A stretch of 64,000 bases of DNA from Chlorocebus sabaeus (GCF_047675955.1 NC_132926.1:14699326-14763325), one strand, 5' to 3'. Positions 11,053 to 23,410 are shown, numbered from the stretch's first letter. Translations and numbers: made by a program. The notes: generated from the letters alone by a model not told the origin.

Positions 11053-11524
11053 AAAAAAACAACAACTAGTAATTTATCCACAGATTATCTTTTTCAAAAT
11101 GATTTACAAGGCTGATATTGGAGAAGAAGGCAAGTCAAACTGAGGCCTAAGGGGTGTGCTACATAGAAAGTTTGCTATTTGTACTAGTATTTCCCGATAG
11201 TGTACTGATATAAGATGCAATGAGATATATAAGACAAGAATGGGCAAAAGCAAAAGAACCAATCTCTGGTCTCACTGCAACAATTGTCCTGTAAATTACA
11301 GAGTACCCAGTAAACTAAATTCTCATCAAGCAGGTACTGCCAGCTGCACAGAAAGTCAGAAGGGCTGTGGAACTCATATATTTATACCTCACTGTGTCTG
11401 AACACTAAAGTTCACAGCCTTCTGGGACACCATCTTTTACATTAGATTCATGTTCCTTAGCAGAGTTCAAATCCCATTTTGCTAAATAAAGGGTTGTCAG
11501 AAAGGGCTCCATGAACAGTAATGC
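11053..11524. other. Unassigned sequence
   Basis: I see no recognisable repeat or coding region. Confidence 0.35.
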
Positions 11525-12035
11525 CTGCTTTTGTTCATTCATTCATTCAATAGATATTTACTGAGCACTAATACATGCTTGGTCTAGAACCTGAAAGTAC
11601 AGTAGGATGCAGGAAGAGAGGGAGGGAGCCTTGTGTACATTAGGAGGAAGACCATTAGGACAGGGAACAGCAGCAGCAGAGGTCTTGAGGTGGGAGCATG
11701 TCCATCATATTTGAGGGTCACAGTGAAGTCTAGGGGTGCAACCAAAAGAAAGTGGGCAGAAGAGGAGGTCAGAGGAGAAACTGAGTTCAAATGGTGGAGA
11801 GCCTTCCTACTACATGTAAGAGCCTTGGCTTGTATCCCGAGTGAGATGGGAGGCCATTGAAGATAGAGCAGAGCTCACGTGTCAGGCGCCCTCTGGCGGT
11901 TGTGCTGAGAATGCACTTATGAATGAAGGAGGAGGCAGGAAAAGACGCAGCCTCAAGCGCAAGGGTGGAGAGACTGGTGAATTCGGTACTTTCCAGAAAC
12001 AGAAAAAGCCCAACACGACTGCAGAAGAGTGAGCA
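11525..12035 (-). mobile_element. L2 LINE 3' region
   Basis: It starts with 'ttcattcattcattcaatag' and 'atatttactgagcactaat', the reverse complement of the L2 terminus, and continues with purine-rich L2 UTR text such as 'gggacagggaacagcagc'-like and 'gatgggaggccattgaagat'. Small frames on both strands (75, 68 and 63 codons) lie inside and are not supported as genes. Confidence 0.65.
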
Positions 12036-12540
12036 AGGGAGAGACTGGCACTAGATGAGGACTCAGGGGCCAGATCAGGCTGGGCATTTGGATTGCACTC
12101 TGAATATAAGGAAAGTCACCATGCAAGAATCTGTTAATAAAATAAGCCTGACACCTTGGGCAAAGAATCAACTAACTCTTTCCTTAGCCAACAGTGGGAC
12201 CTAAAAATGTGGTTTTCAGGCATGGACTAAAAAATAGCCTTAATTTTTTAAAAAAAGCATGCCAATAGAGTTATAATCACTGAATACACAACCTCAGGTG
12301 TATTTAATGATAGACACAGTGGTTATTATGTTAAAGTCCTTCAGGGATATAGAAATCGAACACTATCATTGTAGCTCCAAAGAGGGATTCTGTAGTTGGC
12401 TGCCTCATCACACTCTCACTACCAATAAACTGCCTCATTTCTCCATGACTACCCATATTGGACAAAGACATTTTCTGATATTTAGGAGAAAGAGACTTAA
12501 GGCTGAAGTAGAAACATACTCGAGAACTTAGCTTAAAAGT
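12036..12540. other. Unassigned sequence
   Basis: The first part (to about 12175) may continue the L2. The rest is unrecognised. Overlapping frames at 12298-12531 (plus) and 12331-12609 (minus) have no domain, and the latter ends in Alu sequence. Confidence 0.35.
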
Positions 12541-12778
12541 TCTTTTTTTTTTGAGATGAAGTCTCACTCTGTAGCCAGGCTGGAGTGTAGTGGCACAATC
12601 TCCACCCACTGCAACCTCCCTGTCCTGGGTTCAAGCAATTTTCCTGCCTCAGCCTCCCTAGTAGCTGGGACTACAGGCGTCCACCACGCCCAGTTAATTT
12701 TTGTATTTTTAGTAGAGACTAGGTTTCACCATGTCAGCCAGGTTGGTCTTGATCTCCTGATATCGTGATCTGCATCCC
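12541..12778 (-). mobile_element. AluS SINE, 5'-truncated
   Basis: It is an antisense Alu from a T run through 'gagatgaagtctcactctgt' to 'ctgatatcgtgatctgcatc', where it stops. About 45 bp of the Alu 5' end are missing. A small deletion at 'ctctgtagccaggctgg' removes part of the usual sequence. Confidence 0.9.
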
Positions 12779-12840
12779 TTTTACTTTTTCACTCTCACCA
12801 GGGGTCTATGAATTCCAAAATCTAGTCTATTAAAAATCTC

Positions 12841-12955
12841 TATTTCTACATATCTATATCTGTATCTAAATCTATAGCTATATCTCTACCTATATCTATG
12901 TATCCATCTATTTATCTATCATCTATCTACCTACCTACCTACCTACTTATCTCTT
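12841..12955. repeat. TATC/TACC tetranucleotide tract
   Basis: A run of imperfect ATCT-type units grades into pure CTAC units near 12928-12947. It is the sort of compound microsatellite that varies in length between individuals. Confidence 0.85.
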
Positions 12956-13497
12956 AGAAAATGAGCAACATTTTATTCTGACCGTAGCATCCTTTACATT
13001 AGAATGCCTGGTTTGATATGCTGCAAGAACAGCTTATCTCTGATGGAGTTCAAAACCAAATATTAACGGCTAATCATGCAGCGAGCCACAGGCACATGCT
13101 TGCTGACACCAGTAATTGTCTGCTTGTAGGAGTCAGTGCCTGAGGGGAGGCAGAAGTGACTCAGTTGAGCTTCTCTAAGCGAGGCGTGCAGGCTTTGGGT
13201 GACACATGGGGATTTATAGCTGGAAGTGGAGAGGGGAGATGCTCCACCAACCTCCACCAGCCATCACTGGCCCTGGGACAGAGCCTACTCAGCACCTTTG
13301 GGAGGTTTATTTCTATGGCATGAGTGGGAAGGAAACAGAGCTGAGGATTTCTTGTCTGGGTTAATTTCACTTCAAAGCTAAAGAAGTAACAGCTAATGTG
13401 TTATAAAACACTTTGAAATAGGTTTTTCTGATTTTTGGGGGGAATCATTTGGAATTTCTGTCAAATCGCATTGGAAATGGATGGAAGTAAAGCACAG
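12956..13497. other. Unassigned sequence
   Basis: No family was recognised. Two minus-strand frames of 64 and 69 codons overlap at 13063-13370 without a recognisable product. Confidence 0.35.
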
Positions 13498-13985
13498 TGG
13501 GCAGAATCATGAATTCCCAACAATGTCTATGTCCTAATTCCTAGGACTTGGGAATATGTTACTTTACATAGCAAAACGGACTTTCCAGATGTGATTAAGG
13601 TTAAGGGCCCTGAGGTGGGGAGAATATTTTGGATGATCCAAGTGAGTCTGAATTCATCCACATGTCCTTCTAAGTGGGGACATTTTCTTGGTTGTGGTCA
13701 GAGGGAAATGTGACAACTAAAGCAGGCTCAAAGAGAGGCTACACTTTTGGCTTTGAAGATGAAGTAGCCATGAACCAAGGAATGGAAACAGCCTCTTGAA
13801 GCAGGAACAAGCAAAGAAAGAGAATTTTGCTACATGCTCCAGAAAGAGACGAAACCCAACTAACACCTTGATTTTAGCCCAGTGAAATTCAGTCGGACCG
13901 CTTACCTACAGAACCGTAGGATAATAAGTGTGTGTTGGCTTAGGTGTCTGTTTGTGGGAATCTGTTATGACAGCAATAGAAAAAA
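13498..13985 (+). mobile_element. Ancient LTR-like element (MaLR/MLT1-type, tentative)
   Basis: The phrases 'ctttccagatgtgattaagg', 'tggggagaatattttggatg', 'gccatgaaccaaggaatgga', 'caccttgattttagcccagt', 'ctacagaaccgtaggataat' and 'ctgttatgacagcaatag' follow the order of a common mammalian LTR-type repeat with an ERVL-MaLR-like 3' part. The family name is from memory of motif order and should be verified. No internal retroviral sequence is visible. Confidence 0.5.
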
Positions 13986-15282
13986 AGAATACGTAAGATT
14001 TTTAGCTGCATTTGATACAAAATTAAGCCACTCCAAAAATCCTCATCATTTTTTTTTCAAATGAGGTGGTACGTTTTTTAAAACCTGTTTAATAATGATA
14101 GCTGATTCTATTAACTGACTTCTCTGCAAATGGAAATGGGGATTAGGTATAACATCAAACTAATGAATGATTGAAGGACAAAAGGTCTTAAGGCTGTGAA
14201 ATCCCTTAATATTGTAGTAAGTAGGATCAAAAGAGAGATGGGATATAAGTTTTCTTTTAGAAAATTAAGTAATTGGGCAATAAGAATGCAGGACTTTATT
14301 ATGCTAAATACACATGCCTATTTCTCAGTACACTGGTATCTGCAAAGATGACTGCAGCTTTCATTCCAGCATAACACACACCCAACTTCATCTTCTGCAT
14401 AGAGCTCATTCCAGATCCTCTTCTGAGTAATACATTTTACATTCAAATAGTAACGAAGGGAACCTAAAGCTGCAGTGTAATATGTAAACAATAATAAATT
14501 GTCCCCTTCCTTCCTCTGGGCTTCCACTTTCACTCAAATCTCTGATGTCAGTCCAATACCTCTATTTAAATTATGGTCTCACATTCAACCACGAGTATAT
14601 ATTATTCTTGCTCCCTCTTGAATACATCTTCTAAGAAGATGCACTGAAATAAATAAATGCAATATTTCAGAGAAAAACATGCAAATGAACAGAATCCTTT
14701 TACAAACACAGCAATCTGATGTGAGCATCTGCTCTAACTACTCACTTATAAACAGGGGTGGGGAGAATCACTTAAGCATCTACAATAAATTCAAATATAG
14801 AGTGCCTACTAAGGAAAAGGTTGTATTAGCATCCCGGCATATTGATGAGACATCAGACTCTTGTCATTCTTAGTGCTACAGATGGTAGAAGGGAACTATG
14901 TACTGGAACATCCCTTGGTTTCATCACTGCCTGGACTATCTGGATGATGCATTCTCTGTCAGCATGCAATCTTTTTGTGCTTTTATGTTTTTTTCATATG
15001 CACAGCTAGGTTTTTTGTTTAACTGTTTTTGCTTGTTTTTTATTTTTAACGACTTAATGTCAACTAAGTCTACTCTTTTTCAAGTAGATAATTAATAATA
15101 TCCTATCAAAAAGTAATTAATATGAAATACTAGATCAGTGTTTCCTGTCCTATGTTTTGTGGAACACTTGTAACTTACAAAGTTATTTCTTAGAAAATTG
15201 TTTTTGGAAATGCTTTTTATTTTTAAATACTCAGAATCATTCTATAATAAAGAAACTTGTTTAAGTTTATGAGACACAGAAC
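13986..15282. other. Unassigned sequence
   Basis: No certain repeat. The stretch near 15130-15240 ('cagtgtttcctgtcctatgt', 'gtggaacact') resembles the start of a hAT-type MER element but is too diverged to name. The minus frame 14318-14533 (71 codons) shows no domain. Confidence 0.35.
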
Positions 15283-15329
15283 TTCCTCAGTGTAGAACCT
15301 CTGAGGAAGGTTCCTCAGTGTAGAACCTC
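15283..15329. repeat. 28-bp period duplication with hairpin
   Basis: The 19-mer ttcctcagtgtagaacctc occurs at 15283-15301 and 15311-15329. The spacer makes ctgaggaag, complementary to the start of each copy, so a small stem can also form. Confidence 0.9.
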
Positions 15330-15438
15330 ATTGGATCTTAGAACCTCCCTTCCCCAAGCCCCCACTTTTTTTAACCCACAGAAAATGTGTTATTATCCCT
15401 CGCATGCAGTGGAGTGCAGTTTGGAATATGCCATTCTA

Positions 15439-15664
15439 CAGCAAGGGTTCTCAACCTGCGTGCTTTTGACACCTGGGCCAGGTAATTATTTGTTGGGGGT
15501 GGCAGGAGGGTGTTGACTTGTATATTTCAGGATGTTTAGCAGCATCCCTGCATTCTATCCACTAGATGCCAGTAGCACTCACCCACTTGTACAAAACAAA
15601 AATGTCTCCAGACAGGGCCAACATCCCTTGAGGTGGCAAAATCACTACTGGTTGAGAACCATTG
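15439..15664 (-). mobile_element. MER20 hAT-Charlie transposon, near full length
   Basis: Terminal motifs are present at both ends: 'gggttctcaacctgcg' at 15444 and 'ggttgagaaccattg' ending at 15664. Internal MER20 phrases are 'aggatgtttagcagcatccc', 'ccactagatgccagtagcac' and 'aaaaatgtctccagacaggg'. Its length of about 226 bp fits the family (about 220 bp). A clear 8-bp target duplication was not found. Confidence 0.9.
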
Positions 15665-16419
15665 TTCTGGAGGATCTGCTCAGTCCTGGAGAAGACTCTC
15701 TTGCATGTACTTTATTACAAATATTCTGATTATTTAGATTTTACTTTCTTCTTGCCATTAGTCCTAACTCGAACATCTTCCACAGCTTAGGCTATTAATT
15801 GCCTGTCATTCTACACTCTTTCTCAGTTCATCAAACATGCACTTCACCTTTCACCTCCTTAGAAACACACATCTTTTCCTGTGGAAACCCCACTCCATCT
15901 GTTCGAAGCTTCCTTCTGGTCTCCAGGATCTCTGAACTCAAACCCTTAGGAATTTTTCTCACATCCTAGTGTTGTCCTAAAATCTCAATTCTTGTCACCA
16001 AAGAGCTACCTTCTCTCTCTAGTCCTCTGTGCTATGTCATTGAAACCAGGGGTATTGACTGAAGAACAGGACTTGGTCCCGTGGAGTCTTCACAAGTATG
16101 TAGGTCAATCCATTTCAAAAAGTGTTTCTATTCTGAAATTTATCTCGAAAGGTTATACACGTTCTTGTTAGGAATGGAATCAATTAGACAAAGAATTTCC
16201 TTCTTCTCGTCTACTTTAACTATAATCCCAACCTGTCTTTGCTTTTTTGGGTAGATGTCTTCTTGTCTTTCTTTTATTTACATATAAATGTAGAATGATG
16301 TTTTATACCTAAAAAACCTTATTAATATATGGATTGAGTTAAACATCAGCTTTAGTTGTATACCTGAAAAACATAAAAACTAGAAACAATAATAAATACG
16401 TCTTTTGGGCATGTGTGTC
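15665..16419. other. Unassigned sequence
   Basis: I see no recognisable repeat, exon or RNA gene. Confidence 0.35.
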
Positions 16420-16590
16420 TTCAGGACTATGCTCAGTGCTTTATATATTTTCTCTCTAATTCACACATAAGAAGCTGAAAAATGGGCAGTAGTATCATCA
16501 TTGTGCTGATAAGGAAACTGAGGCTCAGAGAGGTTAAATGATGTGTCAGAGATCACCGAACTGGTGAATTCTTAAGAAAAGAAAAAAAAA
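16420..16590 (-). mobile_element. MIR SINE
   Basis: The reverse complement of the MIR core is clear: 'gctcagtgctttatatattt', 'aaggaaactgaggctcagag', 'aggttaaatgatgtgtcaga' and 'ccgaactggtg'. A short A run (16583-16597) follows. Confidence 0.85.
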
Positions 16591-16894
16591 AAAAAATCCA
16601 ACCCAAACTATTGACTCAAACTGGACTTTCTTAACTGAAGCCTGCTTTGTTGTGCTTAGAAATTGGCTTATTTTTAATTTGTATGAATCCTGATCTATAA
16701 TATGACCTCAAAACCCATATTCTTTTCATTATACAATGGATAAAATAATTCAGATATCAAGTCTCACTTAACCCGTTTTGAACTACGTATTTGACTTCGG
16801 CCCCCTTTAGTCCCAGAGGGTTCTGTAGGATCTGTGCTTTTCAATACTACCAGTGGTTCATCCTGAACTTGTTCATCCCAGGAGATTTTTCACA

Positions 16895-17080
16895 CTGCTT
16901 TCACGTACATTGTCTCCAGGGAGGCAGAGAGGACAGTGGTGATTACCCTGTTTTAGAGATGCAGGCACTGAGCTACACAGAAGCTGTAAGTTGCCCTGGT
17001 CACCAGCTCCTCTGTGAGTGGCCCAGAAACAGGACCCAATTTGTCAGACAATAAGCCCAGCACATCCTTTCTACACCACA
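16895..17080 (-). mobile_element. MIR SINE
   Basis: The phrases 'ccctgttttagagatgcagg', 'cactgagctacacagaagct', 'gtaagttgccctggtcacca' and 'gtggcccagaaacaggaccc' follow reverse-complement MIR order. The 87-codon frame at 16791-17054 overlaps it and is not supported as a gene. Confidence 0.7.
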
Positions 17081-17589
17081 CAGCTTCAGGTGAGGTTCTC
17101 GGAGCAGGGCCAGTTCCACGGCAACAGGATGGGGAGTGGAGTCAATTAGGAAGACATGGAAAAACATTCATACAAAAATAAATTGGGTGATAGATCCCTC
17201 AAGCTTGACTTTGCAAAAGGAGTTGGAGTTCCCCAAGCCATGTTGGAGGAAGCCTATAAATCCTTTTGATTCCAGAAATAACAATGACAGTACAGCTAAA
17301 ATCCAATTCATATATGCATGCTAGATATTCAGACTTTCAGAACAGCAGAGACCTTAAAAGATCACCTATTTAAAATAAATCTCCTTTGGGAATTAGCAGT
17401 GAGAAAATCTCAAAAGAGAAGTCAGGGTATTTGACAAAGGCAGAACTACCAACTTCGAATTCCAACAGGAAGTACACTGGTATTTTAGACAAAGTTCTGC
17501 TTGGCCGAATCATTTCCTTTGGGGTAACACCTGTGAGCAAACAGTTACAGTTTCTACCCCACAGAGGTTACAGTCTGTATTTATTTTAA

Positions 17590-17725
17590 CCAATCCCACT
17601 TTGCAGATTCAAAAACAGAGGCTCAGAAAGGTAAACCAAGGGCACACAGCCTCTCAATGCAGCTTTGATTGTACTGAAGTGCTTATTCCAAAGGTCATGC
17701 TCTATTCCTTTGCTATAAGTCCTTC
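17590..17725 (-). mobile_element. MIR SINE fragment
   Basis: The phrases 'ccactttgcagattcaaaaa', 'cagaggctcagaaaggtaaa' and 'ccaagggcacacagcctctc' are the reverse-complement MIR core. Confidence 0.75.
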
Positions 17726-18111
17726 AACCAGAAAGGGAAAATACTTCTTACTCAAGAAGCCAGAAAAAAAAAAACATATTTCAAGCATTAATAAAATTTC
17801 AGAAGAGATGGATGGTATAAAGGGTATAGCATCCTAGCAAAAGTTAATAAGCATTCAAAGAGACAAAGTGTTCAGAGTATGAGATGCCTATGTCCATCAA
17901 ATCTTTCACATACAACCCAGGTTATTTTAGGATACTTGAGAACACGTCTGACCTATTTCTAAGTCATCTCATTTTGAGAACTTACAATGAGGCGGGTGGG
18001 GGAGGGTCAGTTTATAGTTGAGGATGAAGCATTCAAAATACTTAATTGAATGCCAAGGTCAAGAAAGCAGGATAGAGTGGTCTTGGTAGAGCTAGAAAGG
18101 ACCAAAGTTGA

Positions 18112-18426
18112 CTGGGCCCGGTAGCTCACATCTGTAATCCCAGCACTTTGGGAGGCTGAGATGGGCAGATCACTTGAGGCCAGGAGTTCGAGGCCAGCCC
18201 GGCCAACATGGTGAAACCCCATTTCTACTAAACTTACAAAAAATTAGCCAGATGTGGTAGTACGTACCTGTAGTCCCAGCTACCAGGGAGGCTGAGCACT
18301 TGGACCCGGGAGGTGGAGGTTGCAGTGAGCCGAGACTGCACCACTGCACAACAGCCTAGGCAACAGAGCAAGACTGTCTCAAAAAAAAACAAAAAGGAAA
18401 AAAAGAAAAAGGAAATAAAAGAAAAT
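18112..18426 (+). mobile_element. AluS SINE with target-site duplication
   Basis: It is a sense Alu flanked by gacc(c)aaagttga at 18100-18111 and 18427-18439. Relative to a standard Alu, about 13 bp are missing in the right monomer, where 'ggaggctgag' runs straight into 'cacttggacccgggaggtgg'. The A tail is interrupted by C and G. Confidence 0.93.
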
Positions 18427-18439
18427 GACCCAAAGTTGA

Positions 18440-19160
18440 GTGAAGATGGCTTTATGTAAATTTTAGTCACTTGAAAATAAGGTTATAAAAAAGACTTAAA
18501 ACTGATTTTTCCCCCTTCAGATTTCTGTATTATAGGCACAGTAATGCTTGTGCCGGAAAGTTTTTACCCAGCTCTCAAATACCACTTCTTAGTATTCATT
18601 TGGATTCCTAAGACTTGCATAAAACAAAGTCTTCTATTTTATTTTTGGCTAATCTACTGGAAGCTGTAAAGCTCATTTTATTTATTAAAAACAAATAAAA
18701 TGCAACACTTTTTTTCAAAGAAAGAAGCAACTCTCTGTGCTTATTGACCTTGGCTCATTCTGCATTCCATTGGCCTCCCTACCCAAAAGCCACAATCTGG
18801 AAGGTGTGTAAATATTAACAATAAAAGCCAATGAGTGAAACTGCCGTTAATTCTAACTGACATGAACCCATTGCCGATGAAAACTTGAATCTTGGTATAA
18901 ACTCTCAGATGAAAGGCATGGGAATGATGCACATTTCACAGACACGATGCAACGGTGAGAACTAGGTGGTATTCCAGGAGATGAAAGCTGAAGTCGGCAG
19001 ACTAGCAGATTGTGGTAGAAGGCATGAATGTTAAAGAGATACCTTGGGATCCTTCAAAACACAGTTTTCAAGTCATCATCAACACCCAAGTGACTTGTTT
19101 TCAAGGCTTCATGACAGGAGTTACTGTTTCCACTACAAAGGACCTCATCACTTTCCTGCA
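18440..19160. other. Unassigned sequence
   Basis: No repeat was recognised. It sounds single-copy and reads continuously into the CpG-containing patch at 19160-19290. Confidence 0.35.
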
Positions 19161-19400
19161 CTCCCGAGCTAATGTGGGCTGAATGGGGGGCCATGTTCCT
19201 CCGTGGCCTTGAAGAGCCTCGGGCTCCTGCCACACACTGGCAGATGCCTGTGGGTCTGCGCAACGGTCGCAAGGATTATACCTTCACTCCAAACTCCACC
19301 GCTTTCAGAGTGATGGCAGCAAATAAAGTGTGCCTAATTGCTGGACTTCTACTTTTCCTCTTCATAAAAGTCCTATTTAAAACATATACAGTTGCTTAGA
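19160..19400 (+). other. Small open frame in a locally CpG-containing patch (not called as a gene)
   Basis: A 75-codon ATG frame at 19172-19399 ends in a hydrophobic stretch (VCLIAGLLLFLFIKVLF, residues about 53-69), as a small membrane peptide would. Around 19195-19275 there are several CpGs in an otherwise CpG-poor window. No homologue, promoter or splice context is recognised. It may be chance, an old LTR remnant or a regulatory patch. Confidence 0.2.
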
Positions 19401-19829
19401 AAAATAGAATTTGTTTAATCTCTAATAATGGAAACTTCTAAAATAGCTGAATCCTCAAACTGAAAAATAATAGAATGCAGTGGGAATATATTACGTATTC
19501 AGAAGCTTGCATGTTCTATATAAAATGAGAATCCAAAGAGGGAAGTTTTGAACCCACCACTCTGCTACTTGAACTTTTTCCTCTGTCAATTTTGATTCCA
19601 AAGAAAATGTGACCTTATCATTTACTCTGCATAAATGACACTATATGGAAAGGTATATGAAATTGATTGAGAAATTAAATTGGCTTAGTCTTATTGTCCC
19701 TAGGAAATCCTGTCTCAATAATAATTTATCAACCTTGATAGAATTCTGTTGAACATATCTTTGTTCATAAACACAAAATCAAAACATCCCAGGGGTCAAA
19801 ACAATTGAAAATTGTATTTTAATTCCATT

Positions 19830-20290
19830 GCTTTAAACCCTTCAGTGGTTCATTTTGGATAAAATGGGTTGTCATGGTCTCTATAGCCCCTTCATCTGGG
19901 CCTCTACAGTAGCCCATGCCACCTGCCACCAGCTGAAGACTTCTTAAGAAATCCTCAAAGAAACCAGATGTTCACCATTTTTTATAGGTATTTTCTCCCC
20001 TGCTTGTATTTTAGATTATTTTAACTAACCTTACTCTTTCTCCTGACACATAGTTTAAAATCTATCTCCTCTGGCCTATCATGCCAACACACCTTCCCTC
20101 TTACGTTCTTTGCTTGAGCCTTCCCAATCATTGTCCATTGATTATGTACACCAGATAAGCCATAATACTAATTTCTCTGCCTCTTCCTTCCAAGACCAAG
20201 AGATTTTTGAGGTCAGAAGCTATGTCCTGTGTTTCTTGGCATCCTTTGAGCCTCACACTAAAATCAGTATGAAGTAGATACTCTGAGTTC
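19830..20290 (+). mobile_element. L2 LINE 3' region
   Basis: The motif order is that of L2: 'aacccttcagtggttcattt', 'ctctatagccccttcatctg', 'tctgcctcttccttccaaga', 'gaggtcagaagctatgtcct' and 'gagcctcacactaaaatc'. It is diverged, with the terminal part partly lost. Confidence 0.65.
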
Positions 20291-21524
20291 TATCAATAAG
20301 AAAGAGAGAGTGTTCCATTTAGAGAACCTAAAAATAAAAAAATGGGAAGAAGGTTTTCAACTGATTATCTACATCAGTAGTTCAGGCCTTCTGAGCTAAC
20401 ATTTGGAAGCCATTTCCTCACCTATGATGCGTTTCCAGGCCCCACCAATCTTGGGGAGAAATGCTTCGGTGCAGGGCTGTGGAGATAGACCCAGTGGTAT
20501 GAGTTTTGGCACAGGGTCTGGGTTGGAGTGATAAGCAAAAGACTGGAAAAATATCCTAAGAACCTCATAGGATTGGTGCTCATGGACATTTCTTAAGTCT
20601 GGCTAACAAATGCTTTCAGTAAGTTTGTTTCTTTCATTTGTATGATTTTCTTAGAAAAGCCAATTCCTATTATTTGTTTATTGTTCAAGGGCTTCCATGC
20701 CATTGGTTTGTTGGGCCATACACTGGCAGGTTGGAGAATCCTGAGCTCAGAGGCTTGGGAAGCCCAAGTGCATGCAAAACAAGAAGGCAGGATTCAATAG
20801 ACTTGGGTAATTCAGCTAAGAGATGCCACCTTCCCCTTGCTCTTGTTTCCAGCGTTTTCTAGACACTTAGCAGAGATCAGACCCACCAATGCCATTCTCA
20901 ATGCATGAAACAAAAAACAGAAGAAAGAGCAGAGATAAGATCTGTAGGGAAGGGTAAAGCCACTCCTCAATCCATGTGACTTCTTGCCCTAGCCGAAGAA
21001 GCAACTTAAAACTCTCTTTCTTCAGTCTAGTGCAAAGAAAACTGCACCAAGGGGGTAGTGCTAGAACATGAAAATCAAGATCCCTTCACAACAAAGTAAG
21101 AGGGAAATGTGTCAGGAAATACATGGAAATCCCCACTTGTGATCACACTCCTGGCTATAAAGAAGGCTTTGTGAAGTGCTCAATTCCATGTCCCTCACTT
21201 ATTACAACATGAACAGCCTGAGTCAGAAGGCAAGGCTGAGGTGACCCTCACTTCTTTAGGGTTAAGCTTCAATGATTTGATGTTTCATCTATTCAGGCAG
21301 GTTATGAAAACTTCCATAGCTGGCACACAGGACTGTTCAATGATCTTGTAAAAAGATAAATCCAGACCTTGTGAGTAGAGATAGCATATTCTTAACAATG
21401 ATGAACTACATAATAACCTCAAATGTGTCAATATTGGGAATGCTGAAGGGGATAAAGAGAAATGAGAAAATGGGAGCAAAGGAAAAATTTTAGGTGCTAA
21501 AGAAAGGAGAAAAAGGGCATGAGG
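20291..21524. other. Unassigned sequence
   Basis: No repeat family was recognised. The 74-codon plus frame at 20638-20862 has no visible domain. Confidence 0.35.
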
Positions 21525-21855
21525 TCTATGTGTGTATGTGTGTGCATGCACGCATGTGTGTAAGTGTGCATTGTACATGAATATGCATATGCATGTATGT
21601 ACATGTGTGCTCACCAAATTGTGTGCATATGTGTATAAACACGTGTATGCATGTATGCCTGTGCTTGCATGTGTGCATGTGTGTGAGCATGGAGGCGCAC
21701 ATGTATGTGTGTGTCTGCATATGCACATGAGCATGGTGGGGGGGGGTCTGTGCATGCCTGGTGCTTGCATATGCAAGTGTATGTGGTCAGCATTTATGGA
21801 GGTGTGCCTGAGTTTGTGTGTGCATTGTATGTATGTACTTGTGTGTTTGATGTAT
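21525..21855. repeat. Imperfect TG/CA-rich alternating tract
   Basis: About 330 bp are dominated by TGTG, TGCATG, GTATGT and CATATG steps, i.e. mostly alternating purine and pyrimidine. A G9 run lies at 21738-21746. Long open frames on both strands (plus 130 codons, minus 163 codons) consist of C/H/V/M/T-rich repeats and are by-products of the period. I do not call them genes. Confidence 0.9.
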
Positions 21856-22211
21856 GAGATCAGTACCCATGCCCAAATTCATGAAATGATTCACCAGGAA
21901 GAAAGTACCAGCCAAGTTAAATAGGAAGCTGAAACGAGAGCTCTCTCAGCCAGCTTTGGCACAGAAACCCAAGGGGAGTACTACAGGATGGGAATTAAAA
22001 AAGGAGCTTCCCGATTTCTGGGCTGTTGATTTGGCACTTCTCTCCAGCGTTATGTTTTAGAAGAGGGGAAAACAGAATCTTCCTAGGGGGTAGGAAACAT
22101 GGCAGAGGCTCAAGGAATTTAGTTCATTCTAATAAACATAGATTATGAACTGGCACACTCACTGCAAAATACAAACACTATTGTATCCTTTCCAAAATGT
22201 CATTAAAAATA

Positions 22212-22290
22212 TAGATATATATATACATACCATACACACGCACACATGTGTACACATATATGAATGGATGTTCATACACACATATACCTG
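22212..22290. repeat. TA/CA microsatellite
   Basis: A compound tract: ATAGATATATATATAC, then CACACGCACACATGTGTACACATATAT, then imperfect CA units. The small frames on both strands here are composition artefacts. Confidence 0.85.
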
Positions 22291-22299
22291 CACAAACTG

Positions 22300-23405
22300 T
22301 GAGCCCACCAGGCAGGAAAATACTTTTGTTCGGGCTCTGTCTTGGGTTTGACAGGTACAATCAGTTGCTTCTAGCAAGAAGATGCCAAAATCCAGACCTA
22401 GCATGATTTTTATCATCTATTAAGAAAAACATGCACACACTAACACATATGGATGTTTGCCGAAAGAAATACACTGCATTTGAGAGCAAGTCAATTCTTT
22501 TCTTCTCTAAACTTCTACTGGAGTAGAACATGGAAAAATGTGTTCCAAGTTTCTAATGCCTAGATTCATATTTTATTCCATATTCAAAAAACTCCCTCAG
22601 ATATAGGCTTTTCTTTCCTTTTGATGTTTCAACCTTTACTGAAGCTATGCTTATATTTCTGAATAAGATTATTGAGCAATAGTACTACAAAACCAATTCC
22701 TAAACTAAGAAAGAAATGGTTACCAGGGGTCTCAGATAGTTCTTCCCTACAAAACAAAAAATGAAGCAAAACTTTTTAACAAAGGGGATTGTGACATGAA
22801 TAGGAATGTTGTAAAATGACCGAGTTAGACAGCGACATACTAGACAGAAACATAATTCTAGGGAGAAAACTTGCTGTGTTGTCTTAATTATAAGATCCAG
22901 TTTGTTTTTCTCAGGTTTTCATATTCACATTTCTGAAATCTGATTTAAATTGACATTTGTACATTTAATTTTCCCCCAAATCCTCTTATTAAAAAAATCT
23001 CTCACAATTGATGACATCTTAAAACTTGTTAATGTGATATACATTAAAATACCTCATTTTTACAGATATTCATGACTTTTGCCTTTCTTTACTTGTTAAA
23101 CTTATTTTTTATTATGTCAGTCCCTAACTAAGGCTTTAGAAATGGAAGTAAATCATCATTTGGGGCTAATTAAGATCAAGTTGATTGGAGCTTAACCGAC
23201 TTCATCCTGTCCCGAGATAAAGATGAGGAAAGTCAAGCCCTTCTCATAGTTTATTTTAGGATGATGAATGCTCTGCTAACAAAGACACTATTTTTCATAG
23301 ATATGATAAGGATTAAAAATAAGTTTAAATTTGTACCATGAATAAATTTTAAACAATGTATTAAAAATAATTTGCACACAATTGATAGATCAAGGTTCAG
23401 TTGGT
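22300..23405. other. Unassigned AT-rich sequence
   Basis: I see no recognisable repeat, exon or RNA gene in this 1.1 kb. Confidence 0.35.
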
Positions 23406-23410
23406 GGCAA

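Noticed and set aside
21285..21924. 163-codon (minus) and 130-codon (plus) frames
   Set aside because: They are largely the alternating TG/CA tract, open on both strands, with low-complexity C/H/T/M content.
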